This document shows, in pieces, positions 8,149 through 16,500 of a stretch of DNA of 41,102 bases. The DNA comes from Bacteroidota bacterium (GTDB lineage Bacteria > Bacteroidota > Bacteroidia > Flavobacteriales > Flavobacteriaceae): positions 1 to 41,102 of the forward strand of contig JAEWLN010000005.1 of NCBI GenBank assembly GCA_023457535.1, in the 5' to 3' direction. Position numbers and translations under genes: made by a program. How positions within the stretch are numbered: the first letter of the stretch is position 1; each line of letters starts with the position of its first letter. The notes beneath the pieces were generated by a model. The model was not told where the DNA came from and did no database searches. It was given only the letters and a program-made list of their open reading frames with translations.

Positions 8149-8535
8149 TTATTCCAAAAAAACGGCTTGGTCCATGCGCAGTTCCCCAAGCAGGTCATCG
8201 TAGCCCACAAACCTGCCTTTGACGCGCACCGCATCGCCTACGTTGAATGCGCGATGGGTCGGATCGTACTGAACGGAAAGTTTTCCGTCTATCGTCAAAA
8301 CGCGTAGTCCGGGTTCTAAAGCGGTGATTTTGCCTGACACGACAATGATCTTATCGGCGTAGGTCGCGTTGGCTTTGCCGGCGTCGGACAAAAATTTTTG
8401 CTCCAGCGGCGCAACTCCAATCGTATACGCTGCATCTTGCTCTTCGACACGCCTGTGGTCGTGATAAAGGTACCGGTAACCAAGGCCTGCTCCGGCCAGG
8501 ACCAATACAACGGCGGCAATCCATATTTTTCGCAT
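8149..8535 (-). CDS. Membrane-anchored OB-fold (tRNA_anti-like) protein
   Basis: 128 residues. An N-terminal hydrophobic segment (IWIAAVVLVLAGAGLGYRYLY) anchors or exports the protein. The rest resembles a single OB-fold of the tRNA_anti-like type: ADKIIVVSGKITALEP, a strand with LRVLTIDGKLSVQYD, then AFNVGDAVRVKGRFVGYDD and the closing LLGELRMDQAVFLE. Members of this group have no clear function. It is the first gene of the minus-strand pair and starts only 28 bases from the divergent monoheme lipoprotein gene, so the promoters must overlap or lie inside the neighbouring coding sequence. The fold call is from motif shape and is moderately sure. Confidence 0.75.
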   Translation of the reverse strand: MRKIWIAAVVLVLAGAGLGYRYLYHDHRRVEEQDAAYTIGVAPLEQKFLSDAGKANATYADKIIVVSGKITALEPGLRVLTIDGKLSVQYDPTHRAFNVGDAVRVKGRFVGYDDLLGELRMDQAVFLE

Positions 8536-8563
8536 ATCCGAGTATTAATTGTAATGATCAACT

Positions 8564-8959
8564 ATGAACATAAAAAAACTTCTACCCCAAAGATCACGTA
8601 GTATCGCGGCGGCACTCCTTATGATGCTGTTTTGTGTAATGGGTTGCGCCGATGACAGCACCGACGATCTGATCATGCCTGCTGTCCCCGCCGATACCGT
8701 AATTACCTACACCGGACACATTGCTGCGGTCATCAATACCAATTGTACAGGCTGCCACGCTACGGTTCCTGAAAATGGCGCGCCGATGCCGCTCACTACT
8801 TACGAACACGTCCGGCAAGCCATATTGGAGCGCGGTCTTATCGATCGTATTTCCCGTCCGCAAGGCGCCGAAGGTATGATGCCCAACGGCGGAACGCGGC
8901 TGCCGCAAGCTACCATCGACATGATTATCCAATGGCAATCACAAGGATTCCAACCCTAA
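8564..8959 (+). CDS. Monoheme c-type cytochrome-like lipoprotein
   Basis: 131 residues. The signal region MMLFCVMGC offers a lipobox-like end at Cys28. One heme c motif, CTGCH, is at residues 61-65 in the context VINTNCTGCHATVPENGAPMPL. A later MMPNGGTRLPQATIDMIIQW supplies a candidate axial methionine and the typical C-terminal helix of short bacterial c-type cytochromes. It sits 9 bases before the YceI gene on the same strand, so the two are almost certainly co-transcribed and perhaps translationally coupled. The alternative, that the protein is a heme-binding domain relic, is less likely because the motif and helix are intact. Its partners are unknown. Confidence 0.85.
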   Translation: MNIKKLLPQRSRSIAAALLMMLFCVMGCADDSTDDLIMPAVPADTVITYTGHIAAVINTNCTGCHATVPENGAPMPLTTYEHVRQAILERGLIDRISRPQGAEGMMPNGGTRLPQATIDMIIQWQSQGFQP

Positions 8960-8968
8960 AACACAACC

Positions 8969-9505
8969 ATGAAAACAACACTTTTACTAGCCATTCTGTG
9001 GGTGCCAACCCTTGTCGCCGCCCAGAAATTAATGACCAAAGCCGGTCAGGTCACCTTTGAGGCTTCCGTGCCTTCATTCGAGGAAGTCAAAGCGACCCAT
9101 AACGCCGTCACAGCAGTATTGAACGCGGATACGGGCGAATTGGCCAGCCTCGCACTTGTCAAAGGTTTCCGGTTCAAAATTGCACTCATGGAAGAGCATT
9201 TTAATGAGAATTACATTCAAAGCGACCGGTATCCGAAAGCGACGTTCAAAGGAAAAATCGAAAACTTCAATGTAGCTGAACTAACAGGCGTAGCCAAAGA
9301 TTTTACAATCAAAGGGCAAATGGAACTGCACGGCAAATCAAATCCGGTCAGTGCGCCGGCAAAAATCCGCAAAACCGAATCCGGTGTCGAAATTTTAGCG
9401 ACGTTCAATGTCAATGCAAGTGATTTTGACATTGCCATTCCATCGGTCGTCAAAAGCAAAGTGTCCAATAAAGTGGCGGTACGCTGCGAATTTGTGGTAA
9501 AATAA
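8969..9505 (+). CDS. YceI family periplasmic lipid-binding protein
   Basis: 178 residues with a signal peptide ending VAAQ near residue 19. The mature part has the YceI lipocalin-like pattern: TKAGQVTFEASVP, EEVKATHNAVTAVLNADTGEL, MEEHFNENYIQSDRYPKATFKG, FTIKGQMELHGKSNPV, ATFNVNASDFDIAIPS. YceI proteins bind polyisoprenoid-type lipids in a beta-barrel and are linked to isoprenoid quinone handling or stress in several bacteria. In Bacteroidetes they are often next to small cytochromes, as here. It follows the monoheme lipoprotein gene by 9 bases. A stable imperfect hairpin lies 20 bases past the stop (9525-9568). Confidence 0.93.
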   Translation: MKTTLLLAILWVPTLVAAQKLMTKAGQVTFEASVPSFEEVKATHNAVTAVLNADTGELASLALVKGFRFKIALMEEHFNENYIQSDRYPKATFKGKIENFNVAELTGVAKDFTIKGQMELHGKSNPVSAPAKIRKTESGVEILATFNVNASDFDIAIPSVVKSKVSNKVAVRCEFVVK

Positions 9506-9524
9506 ACCCGACGCTTACCCAGTT

Positions 9525-9568
9525 AAAACCGCCTTCGCGGCATCACCCGATGGCGTAGGATCGGTTTG
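9525..9568. other. Long imperfect hairpin after the YceI gene
   Basis: Outer arms AAACCG (9526-9531) and CGGTTT (9562-9567) enclose further pairing between CCTTCGC..CATC and GATGGCGTAGG with two small bulges. There is no T-run after it on the plus strand, so it is not a classical terminator. It could be an RNA 3'-end stabiliser. Confidence 0.4.
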
Positions 9569-9610
9569 AAAAAATTTAAGCGTTGCTGCCCGAATCCGAG
9601 GGATTTTCGC

Positions 9611-9618
9611 TAAATTTG
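9611..9618 (+). promoter_or_regulatory. Bacteroidetes -7 element before the 9636 gene
   Basis: TAAATTTG matches TANNTTTG exactly, 17 bases before the ATG at 9636. The nearest upstream TTG (9583-9585) gives a spacer of 25, slightly long. Confidence 0.5.
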
Positions 9619-9635
9619 AGAGTAACTCAATAAAT

Positions 9636-10079
9636 ATGGACAGTTTTAACCTCACAGAAGATATCCAGGTAGTTTGCGTAACGGCAAAAAGTTTCCCCGA
9701 TGATATAGAACGCGCGCACATCCATCTGCACGGAATCCTGCCTGAGAAGCAGCGCAGGCGTTTCTTTGGCATCTCGTGGCCAGGACCCGATGGCCAGATT
9801 ATCTACAAAGCCGCCGCCGATTTGACCGATGACGAAACGCCCGGCCAATACAAATTGGAAACCTTTACGATCAAACAAGGACCGTACAATAGTTTTTACA
9901 TCAAGGACTTTATGGAAGATCCGGGCAGCATCCGGCGCGCGTTCCAGTTGCTGATCGCGCAACACGAAGTAGACCCGGACGGTTATTGCCTGGAGTGGTA
10001 CATTGGCGACAATGACGTCAAGTGCATGGTGCCGTTGGGCGAAAAATACCGGGAATACACAGGCCTCAATAAGGAATAA
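9636..10079 (+). CDS. Conserved hypothetical protein, 147 residues
   Basis: A soluble, acidic, cytosolic-looking protein with no signal peptide or membrane segment. Visible features are a strand DIQVVCVTAKSFPDDIERAHIHLHGIL, an aromatic loop RRFFGISWPGPDG, a strand YKLETFTIKQGPYNSFYI, a helix SIRRAFQLLIAQHEV and a closing YCLEWYIGDNDVKCMVPL. The alternation of strands and one long helix, ending in a strand with 'EWY...DVKCMVPL', is reminiscent of GyrI-like effector-binding domains, but I cannot confirm this. Its own -7 motif lies just upstream. The SRPBCC gene begins 48 bases downstream on the same strand, so the two are probably an operon of small ligand-binding proteins. Confidence 0.7.
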   Translation: MDSFNLTEDIQVVCVTAKSFPDDIERAHIHLHGILPEKQRRRFFGISWPGPDGQIIYKAAADLTDDETPGQYKLETFTIKQGPYNSFYIKDFMEDPGSIRRAFQLLIAQHEVDPDGYCLEWYIGDNDVKCMVPLGEKYREYTGLNKE

Positions 10080-10127
10080 TACGTGGTCCGACGATGATCA
10101 GTAACCGATAATCTCACGAATCGATCA

Positions 10128-10544
10128 ATGCATCCAGACAAAATTACGGTTGAAACGACAGTACACGCACCTGTCGACAAGGTATGGGCCTATTGGACGC
10201 GGCCCGAACACATCACGCAATGGTGTCACGCGTCAGACGACTGGCACGCGCCCTCGGCCAAAAACGATCTGCGTACCACAGGGCAATTTACAACGACCAT
10301 GGCCGCGCGTGACGGAAGTGTAAGTTTTGACTTTAGCGGCGTGTATACGCACATCGTTCCGCATAATTTTATCGGCTACGAAATGGCCGACGGTCGTACC
10401 GTTCAAATCACATTCACCGCAGAGGCCGACCAAACACACATCAGTGAGACATTCAACCCCGAGCATCAAAATCCGCTCAGCATGCAGCGCGACGGCTGGC
10501 AGGCAATTCTGGACAATTTCAAAAAGTACACAGAGGAAAACTAA
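10128..10544 (+). CDS. SRPBCC/AHSA1-type START-fold protein
   Basis: 138 residues, typical for a single SRPBCC domain. Hallmarks: ITVETTVHAPVDKVWAYWTRPEHITQWCHASDDWH at the N-terminus (the first strand, then the helix that carries 'VW.YWT.PEHI..W'), central strands with FDFSGVYTHIVPHNFIGYEM and VQITFTAEADQTHISETF, and the long C-terminal helix around MQRDGWQAILDNFKKYTE. Family members bind hydrophobic ligands or, as AHSA1 relatives, contact Hsp90; the ligand here is unknown. It is cytosolic, with no signal peptide. It probably shares a transcript with the gene ending at 10079. Confidence 0.9.
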   Translation: MHPDKITVETTVHAPVDKVWAYWTRPEHITQWCHASDDWHAPSAKNDLRTTGQFTTTMAARDGSVSFDFSGVYTHIVPHNFIGYEMADGRTVQITFTAEADQTHISETFNPEHQNPLSMQRDGWQAILDNFKKYTEEN

Positions 10545-10734
10545 CCTCATACCGCGCAACTCGCAATTTCGACCGGCACCCAAAGATCACGGGCACGGCA
10601 AAATCGACCCACGCTACAACCCTCGCCTACTAATTTCCGTGGGATTAGATTTTCTATTTTATATGTAGGGTTTGCACAGACTTGAACTGTTGTTAAAAAG
10701 TTACAGTTAACCAATTCATAATCAGCAAACTCCT

Positions 10735-12877
10735 ATGAAACAAAGATTACTTTTACTGTTGCTCTTTTCGCTGGATTTATTCGCCGGAAATAGCGAAAAA
10801 TCGGCCGTGGGTCCGTCGATCGGATTAATAATGACGGGATCCTACATAAGTGAAAATCTCGTCTTTTTCAATTTTACGATCAAGAACAACGGTGATCAGC
10901 CTTTAACCAACATCTACGTGACGAATTTTCCAGAGACGGGCAGTATGCTCAACATCGCTTACATTTACCCGCCAGCGACAGCAATTCCGAGCCTTGCACC
11001 GGGAGAAACCGACCTTTTCAGCTTTACGGCAGATAAATTCGCGATGGATTGTTTTGACATGAGTCAGGCCAAAGTAATTGCCACCGCACCCGGGGGTGTC
11101 CAGGTGACGGATTTGAGCGACCCTTATGATTATTACACCGATAACCCCACAGAAACGTTCTATTACCCAACGATCAATCTGTCGGTCAACCACGAGTACC
11201 ACGACAACAATGCCAATTCTATCGTAGATGTGGGAGACGATGTGGGCTACTCCTACCAGGTCGATTTGCCGTATTTCGCTACCGCATTCAGTATTTCAGA
11301 TGAAAATGTCACCTTGGACAATACCGTTGGGACCGGCACACAATTCCTGACAAACGGCATCCACTATATCACGCAGGCCGACGTGGATTTGGGCTATATC
11401 TTTAATGGTGTCAACCTGTTTATCGAGGCGAGTTGCGGGTTCTATCTCGAGGGTTATGATGCGCCGCATTGCGGAACGTGTCCCGTAACGGGCGTGCCGG
11501 CTCTTTATCCGTACACGGTCAGGCTCACCGATTTGCTGCCGAACCGCATCAGCGGCCAGGTCAGATTCGATTCAAATGGCGACAACTGTGCGACCGGTAC
11601 GGGTTTTCCGAACCGCAGAGTGACGGCAACAGGCAGTTCAAATTCTTTTGCGACTTATACCGATTCATCGGGAAATTACGAGATCTACATTCCAAATGTC
11701 GGCACTTATGATACCGTGGCGACCCAAAACCTCAATGCCAATTTCGCTTCGGATCCGGCGTCCATTCCGATTGCGAGCAGCGGCGAAGATATCAATTACG
11801 ACAACACTGATTTTTGCATCGCATCGGCTACCGGTTACCGACTTGTCGATTGCGTTGGTTCCTTTAGATCATCCGCGCCCGGGTTTTACTTCGCATTATC
11901 GGTTGTTTTTCTGGAACAACGGCAGCACGGCCCTGAGCGGCGAGATGACCATGGTTTTCGACCAGAGCAAAGCAGGCTTCGGTTCATCGACGCCCGTACA
12001 AACCTCGTTTGCGGCCAATACGATCACTTGGGCATACACCAATCTGATTCCGTTTGAGCAGCGCTATATCGACATCACGCTTAACATTGTGGCGCCGCCT
12101 GCTGCGAATGATGGCGACATTTTGCATTTGTCAGCAAGCGGAGCGCCGATTGCCGGAGACGCATTTCCAGCCGACAACAGCACCATGCTCGACCAGACTA
12201 TCGTCAACGCATTTGACCCGAACGACAAAACAGTACTTGAAGGCGCATTCATCGAACCGATCCAAACGAGCAACTACCTGCATTACCTGACGCGTTTCCA
12301 AAACACCGGCAGCGCATCGGCCACGACGGTCGTATTGAAAGAGATACTTGACGCCGATCTGGACTGGAATACTTTCGAGCCGATCGCCGCGAGCCACGAT
12401 TACAGCATCCAGATCAAGAACGGCAATGAGTTGACGGCTACGTTTTCAAATATCGACTTGCCGCACAGCAGCGCCAATGAAGCTGCAAGCCACGGATGGA
12501 TGACGTATCGGATCAAGCCAAAATCAGGATTTACTTATGGTGATTCAGCGGATTCGCAAGCCGATATTTACTTCGATTTCAATCTGCCGATCACAACCAA
12601 TGAAGTGACGACGCAACTGGCGCCATTATCGGTTCGAAATTTCATGCAAACCGACTTTGTAATTTATCCGAATCCGGCGCAAAATTACTTTTCGATCCAA
12701 AGCAATGTCGCGCAAAATGGCACTTATGAGTTGTCCGATGCGCGCGGCAGGATCCTCAAACGCGGAAATTTGCATGGCAGGGCGCAGGTTGATATTGCCG
12801 ACCTTCAAAACGGCTGTTATTTCGTGACCGTCGGATTTGGAAATGCCAAAAATACCTGTAAGATCATCAAGCAATAA
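10735..12877 (+). pseudogene. T9SS-sorted surface protein with DUF11-like repeats, disrupted by one frameshift
   Basis: Two overlapping frames make one protein of about 710 residues. The first half, from the ATG at 10735, has a signal peptide and beta-sandwich repeats (ENLVFFNFTIKNNGDQPLTNIYV, a cysteine-rich 'PHCGTCPVTG', and a carboxypeptidase-regulatory-like ISGQVRFDSNGDNC ... GNYEIYIPNVG). Around 11830-11840 homology leaves this frame after FCIASAT and continues in the next one with VTDLSIALVP. That second frame carries DUF11-like segments (HYLTRFQNTGSASATTVVLKE, ITTNEVTTQL) and a type A T9SS tail (FVIYPNPAQNYFSIQ ... GCYFVTVGFGNAKNTCKII). The first frame only continues as unlike sequence to a stop at 12057. 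One extra base, or two missing ones, near 11833 explains it. It may be a real pseudogene or a sequencing error. A terminator follows at 12881. Confidence 0.85.
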
Positions 12878-12880
12878 CTA

Positions 12881-12910
12881 AAAAGCTCCCCATTACGGGA
12901 GCTTTTTTTT
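12881..12910. terminator. Bidirectional terminator between the T9SS gene and carB
   Basis: Perfect 10-base stem AAAAGCTCCC (12881-12890) / GGGAGCTTTT (12897-12906), loop CATTAC, with eight T's on the plus strand and A's before it on the minus strand. It serves both convergent genes. Confidence 0.92.
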
Positions 12911-15761
12911 ATTTACTTAAGTACATTTTCCTTCTGGAATACAACTCATAGAATTGATCGTCCTTGAGGTCGTCGATGAACAAAATGCTCTCGCCGGTCG
13001 ATTTCATTTCGGGGCCGAGCGCCTTGTTGACGTTCGGAAATTTGCTGAACGAGAAAACAGGTTGCTTGATCGCATACCCTTTGAGTTGCGGATTGAATTT
13101 AAAATCGGTGACTTTGTTTTCGCCAAGCATCACCTTGGTCGCATAATTCACATACGGTTCGCCGTAAGCCTTTGCAATAAAAGGTACGGTACGCGAGGCA
13201 CGCGGATTGGCTTCGATGATGTACACCGTATCGTCCTTGATCGCGAACTGGATGTTGATGAGCCCGACAGTCCGGAGCGCGAGTGCGATCTTTTTCGTAT
13301 GATCCTTGATTTGCTGCATCACGAATTCACCCAAATTGAACGGCGGCAAAGTCGCATTCGAATCGCCCGAGTGAATGCCGCAAGGTTCGATGTGTTCCAT
13401 GATCCCGATGATGTAAACGTTTTCGCCGTCGCATATCGCATCGGCTTCGGCTTCTATCGCGCCGTCGAGATAATGATCGAGCAGCAATTTATTGCCCGGG
13501 ATATTTTTGAGCAGGTCAATAACGTGCTCTTCGAGTTCCTGCTTGTTGATCACGATCTTCATGCCCTGGCCGCCCAAAACATACGACGGGCGCACAAGCA
13601 ACGGAAAATCAAGCACATCGGCCAAAGCGCTGGCCTGGTCCGCATTTTCAGCCACTCCGAATTTCGGGAATGGGATTTTGAGTTCGGTCAGCAGTTCAGA
13701 GAATCTTCCTCTGTCCTCGGCCAAATCCAAAGCGTCAAATGACGTTCCGAGAATTTTGATGCCGTACTTGGATAACTTTTCTGCGAGTTTCAACGCAGTC
13801 TGTCCGCCAAGCTGGACAATTACGCCTTCGGGTTTTTCATGTCGGATGATGTCGTAAATGTGTTCCCAAAAAACGGGTTCGAAATAGAGTTTGTCGGCCG
13901 TATCGAAATCGGTCGAAACCGTCTCAGGGTTGCAGTTGATCATGATGGTTTCGTAGCCACATTCTTTCGCAGCAAGTACACCATGGACACACGAATAATC
14001 GAATTCGATGCCTTGCCCGATCCTATTCGGCCCCGATCCGAGTACAACGACCTTCTTTTTATCGGACACAATACTTTCGTTGTGCACGTATTTTTTACCG
14101 TCGGCCGTTTCGATTTCGGCTTCGAACGTCGAATAATAATAAGGTGTTTTAGCCGTGAATTCTGCGGCGCACGTATCGACGAGTTTGTACACGCGGTTGA
14201 TGTTCATCTGTTCGCGCAGCCTGTAAACCTGGCTTTCCAAACAGCCCATCATGTGCGCGATCTGGCGGTCGCCATAGCCTTTTTGCTTGGCCTCGAGCAA
14301 CAGTTCGCGCGGCAGGGTGTCTACTTTGTATTGTGAGATTTCCTTTTCGATCAGGTACAATTCCTCGTATTGTTTGAGGAACCACATATCGATTTTGGTG
14401 ATTTCGTGGATGCGCGACAACGGTATTCCCATCTGTATCGCGTCGTAGATCACAAACACGCGGTCCCAGCTCGCATGCGTGAGTTTGTCGATGATCTGTT
14501 CGTAATTTTTATAGCCTTTTCCGTCGGCGCCGATGCCGTTGCGTTTGATCTCGAGCGATTGTGTCGCCTTGTGCAACGCCTCTTGGAACGAGCGTCCGAT
14601 GCCCATCACCTCGCCCACCGATTTCATCTGCAAACCGAGCGTTCTGTCCGATCCTTCGAATTTGTCGAAATTCCAACGCGGGATTTTGACGATAACGTAG
14701 TCGAGCGTCGGTTCAAAAAGCGCCGATGTCGATTTGGTAATCTGGTTCTGGAGCTCGTCCAAAGTATAGCCGAGGGCGAGTTTGGAAGCGATCTTGGCAA
14801 TCGGATAACCCGTCGCTTTGGATGCAAGTGCCGATGAACGCGACACACGCGGGTTGATCTCGATCGCGACGATGTCTTCTTTTTCATCGGGCGAAACCGC
14901 AAACTGTACGTTGCAACCGCCTGCAAAATTCCCGATCGAGCGCATCATCAGAATGGCCATATCGCGCATTTTCTGGAACGTCGCATCCGATAGTGTCATG
15001 GCAGGGGCGACCGTGATCGAATCGCCGGTGTGGATGCCCATCGGGTCCATATTCTCGATCGAGCAGATGATCACGACGTTATCATTTTTATCGCGCAACA
15101 GTTCGAGTTCATATTCTTTCCAACCCAGCAAGGCTTTATCGATCAGCACCTCGTGTATCGGCGAGGCTTCGAGTCCGCGGGTCAATAAATCGTCAAAATC
15201 TTCTTTTTTGTGTACGAAAGCCGCGCCCGTTCCTCCTAGCGTAAACGACGGACGGATCACTAGCGGAAACCCGAATTCCTGCGCAATTTCCTTTCCCTTG
15301 AGAAATGAGGTTGCAGTCTTGGCCGGAGCCGCCGGGATCCCGATGCGCTCGAGCAATTGCTTGAACTGCTCGCGGTCCTCGGTGATGTTGATCGCATTGA
15401 CGTCCACGCCGATAAGCTTGACGTCAAAATCCTGCCAGATGCCCTTTTCCTCGGCTTCAAGGCAAAGGTTGAGCGCAGTCTGTCCGCCCATGGTAGGCAA
15501 TACCGCATCAATTTGCGGGTGCTGCTTTAAAATTTCGATGATCGATTTGGTCGTGAGCGGTTTAAGGTACACGTGATCGGCCATCGAGGGATCGGTCATG
15601 ATCGTGGCCGGATTGGAGTTGATCAGGATCACTTCGATGCCTTCCTCGTGAATGGAACGCGCGGACTGCGAGCCGGCATAATCGAATTCGCACGCCTGCC
15701 CGATCACAATGGGACCGGAACCGATGATGAGGACGGATTTGATGGAGTTGTCTTTTGGCAT
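12909..15761 (-). CDS. carB: Carbamoyl-phosphate synthase large subunit, without the allosteric domain
   Basis: 950 residues. CarB makes carbamoyl phosphate from bicarbonate, ammonia (from the CarA glutaminase) and two ATP, for pyrimidine and arginine synthesis. The two homologous halves are clear. Each begins with a nucleotide-fold motif (VLIIGSGPIVIGQACEFDY at the start; VVVLGSGPNRIGQGIEFDY near residue 560) and contains ATP-grasp signatures (RPSFTLGGTGAAF; RPSYVLGGQGMKI) and Mg-binding EINPRVSRSSA / EANPRASRT. After GPEMKSTGE the chain ends in a short tail ending RRKMYLSK, so the C-terminal MGS-like domain that binds UMP, IMP and ornithine in E. coli (1073 residues) is absent. carA is not in the window. 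rpmH lies upstream on the same strand. Confidence 0.97.
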   Translation of the reverse strand: MPKDNSIKSVLIIGSGPIVIGQACEFDYAGSQSARSIHEEGIEVILINSNPATIMTDPSMADHVYLKPLTTKSIIEILKQHPQIDAVLPTMGGQTALNLCLEAEEKGIWQDFDVKLIGVDVNAINITEDREQFKQLLERIGIPAAPAKTATSFLKGKEIAQEFGFPLVIRPSFTLGGTGAAFVHKKEDFDDLLTRGLEASPIHEVLIDKALLGWKEYELELLRDKNDNVVIICSIENMDPMGIHTGDSITVAPAMTLSDATFQKMRDMAILMMRSIGNFAGGCNVQFAVSPDEKEDIVAIEINPRVSRSSALASKATGYPIAKIASKLALGYTLDELQNQITKSTSALFEPTLDYVIVKIPRWNFDKFEGSDRTLGLQMKSVGEVMGIGRSFQEALHKATQSLEIKRNGIGADGKGYKNYEQIIDKLTHASWDRVFVIYDAIQMGIPLSRIHEITKIDMWFLKQYEELYLIEKEISQYKVDTLPRELLLEAKQKGYGDRQIAHMMGCLESQVYRLREQMNINRVYKLVDTCAAEFTAKTPYYYSTFEAEIETADGKKYVHNESIVSDKKKVVVLGSGPNRIGQGIEFDYSCVHGVLAAKECGYETIMINCNPETVSTDFDTADKLYFEPVFWEHIYDIIRHEKPEGVIVQLGGQTALKLAEKLSKYGIKILGTSFDALDLAEDRGRFSELLTELKIPFPKFGVAENADQASALADVLDFPLLVRPSYVLGGQGMKIVINKQELEEHVIDLLKNIPGNKLLLDHYLDGAIEAEADAICDGENVYIIGIMEHIEPCGIHSGDSNATLPPFNLGEFVMQQIKDHTKKIALALRTVGLINIQFAIKDDTVYIIEANPRASRTVPFIAKAYGEPYVNYATKVMLGENKVTDFKFNPQLKGYAIKQPVFSFSKFPNVNKALGPEMKSTGESILFIDDLKDDQFYELYSRRKMYLSK

Positions 15762-15789
15762 TGTAGTTATGGAGTTGTTGTGTGTTATT

Positions 15790-15884
15790 GTCTTAAAGTC
15801 GTAAGGTCATAAAGTCTTAAAAGCGTCCGGTACCGCCTATTTAGCATTTGCCTTTACGACTTTATTACTTTCGGCTTTTATGAC
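15790..15884. repeat. Inverted pair of 4 x 8-base tandem arrays upstream of carB
   Basis: Positions 15790-15821 hold four units in perfect 8-base register: GTCTTAAA, GTCGTAAG, GTCATAAA, GTCTTAAA. After a 31-base spacer, 15853-15884 holds four units of the opposite orientation: TTTACGAC, TTTATTAC, TTTCGGCT, TTTATGAC, whose complements read GTCNTAAA with some drift. The two arrays can pair with one another. It lies between the carB start and the rpmH terminator. Confidence 0.6.
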
Positions 15885-15910
15885 CATGATTTCGTCACGA
15901 CAAGGTATAA

Positions 15911-15945
15911 AAAAAGGCGGTACTAATCGAAGTAACGCCTTGTTT
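15911..15945 (-). terminator. Rho-independent terminator of rpmH
   Basis: On the minus strand the stem AAGGCGTTACT / AGTACCGCCTT (plus-strand 15914-15924 and 15931-15941, one mismatch) is followed by a run of T's at 15909-15915. Confidence 0.82.
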
Positions 15946-15962
15946 TATGCTCGTTTTGAACA

Positions 15963-16124
15963 TTATTTTTTGTGTCTTGGCTCAGATGAAACCGTCAGTT
16001 TATGACGCCCTTTAGCCCTTCTGCGCGCGAGAACTTTTCTTCCATTCGCAGTAGCCATTCTTTCCATAAAACCGTGTTTATTTCTTCTTTTTCTTTTCGA
16101 TGGTTGAAACGTTCTTTTGCTCAT
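15963..16124 (-). CDS. rpmH: 50S ribosomal protein L34
   Basis: A 53-residue gene. The minus-strand ATG is at 16122-16124 and the TAA at 15963-15965. The translation begins MSKRTFQPSKRKRRNKHGF, continues MERMATANGRKVLARRRAKG and ends RHKLTVSSEPRHKK, which carries the universal L34 features: KRTFQPS at the start, HGF.RM.T..GR.VL..RR.KGR in the middle, and a highly basic composition. L34 is a late-assembling protein of the large subunit. It has a textbook Bacteroidetes promoter upstream (16187-16216) and a terminator downstream. Its strand and position immediately upstream of carB are as I recall for flavobacteria. Confidence 0.97.
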   Translation of the reverse strand: MSKRTFQPSKRKRRNKHGFMERMATANGRKVLARRRAKGRHKLTVSSEPRHKK

Positions 16125-16186
16125 TGCTTTATGTCTTTAAATCTTGTTAATCTTAGTGCGGGTTAGGTTTTGATGTAAACCGGGTG

Positions 16187-16216
16187 CAAATATAGGGATA
16201 TTTTTTGTGTTGGCAA
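16187..16216 (-). promoter_or_regulatory. Bacteroidetes-type promoter of rpmH
   Basis: On the minus strand TTG (16214-16216) and TATATTTG (16187-16194) are separated by 19 bases, matching TTG-N(17-23)-TANNTTTG. The inferred transcript has a leader of about 57 bases. Confidence 0.8.
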
Positions 16217-16237
16217 GAGGTTTTTAAAATATTTTTT

Positions 16238-16319
16238 GGGAGCTGCTTCCCGCTGTCCGTTGCAATCTTTTTGGCTCATTCTTCGCCAAAAAGGATTTCC
16301 ACTTCCATCGGGGCTAGGG
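16238..16319 (-). repeat. Dispersed hairpin repeat, copy 2 (full length, minus orientation)
   Basis: On the minus strand the left flank reads CCCTAGCCCCGATGGAAGTG then GAAATCC, followed by a perfect 9-base hairpin CTTTTTGGC / GCCAAAAAG (plus-strand 16267-16275 and 16285-16293), then a right flank GATTGCAACGGACAGCGGGA ending in GCTCCC. This is the clearest copy and defines the family: flank, central stem, second flank. It shares flanks with the copies at 16724 and 30552. Confidence 0.75.
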
Positions 16320-16500
16320 GTTTGCTGCGTCGCTATAAGTTTTTCGCAAATCTCACGTCTTGAATTCTTCCGGGCTTTCGCTGCCGCCTCGCCGCAACAG
16401 TACAAAAAGGCCCGAGGAAGTGTTTATTTACATTTTCGGTTTTTTGCGAAGCGCCAAAAATCCAAATTAACGCTTTCCTAATTGGCGCGCCATCGACTTT

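Noticed and set aside
10663..10672. TAGGGTTTG before the T9SS gene
   Set aside because: One base too long for TANNTTTG.
15790..15884. CRISPR array
   Set aside because: Units are 8 bases with no spacers between them; no cas gene nearby.
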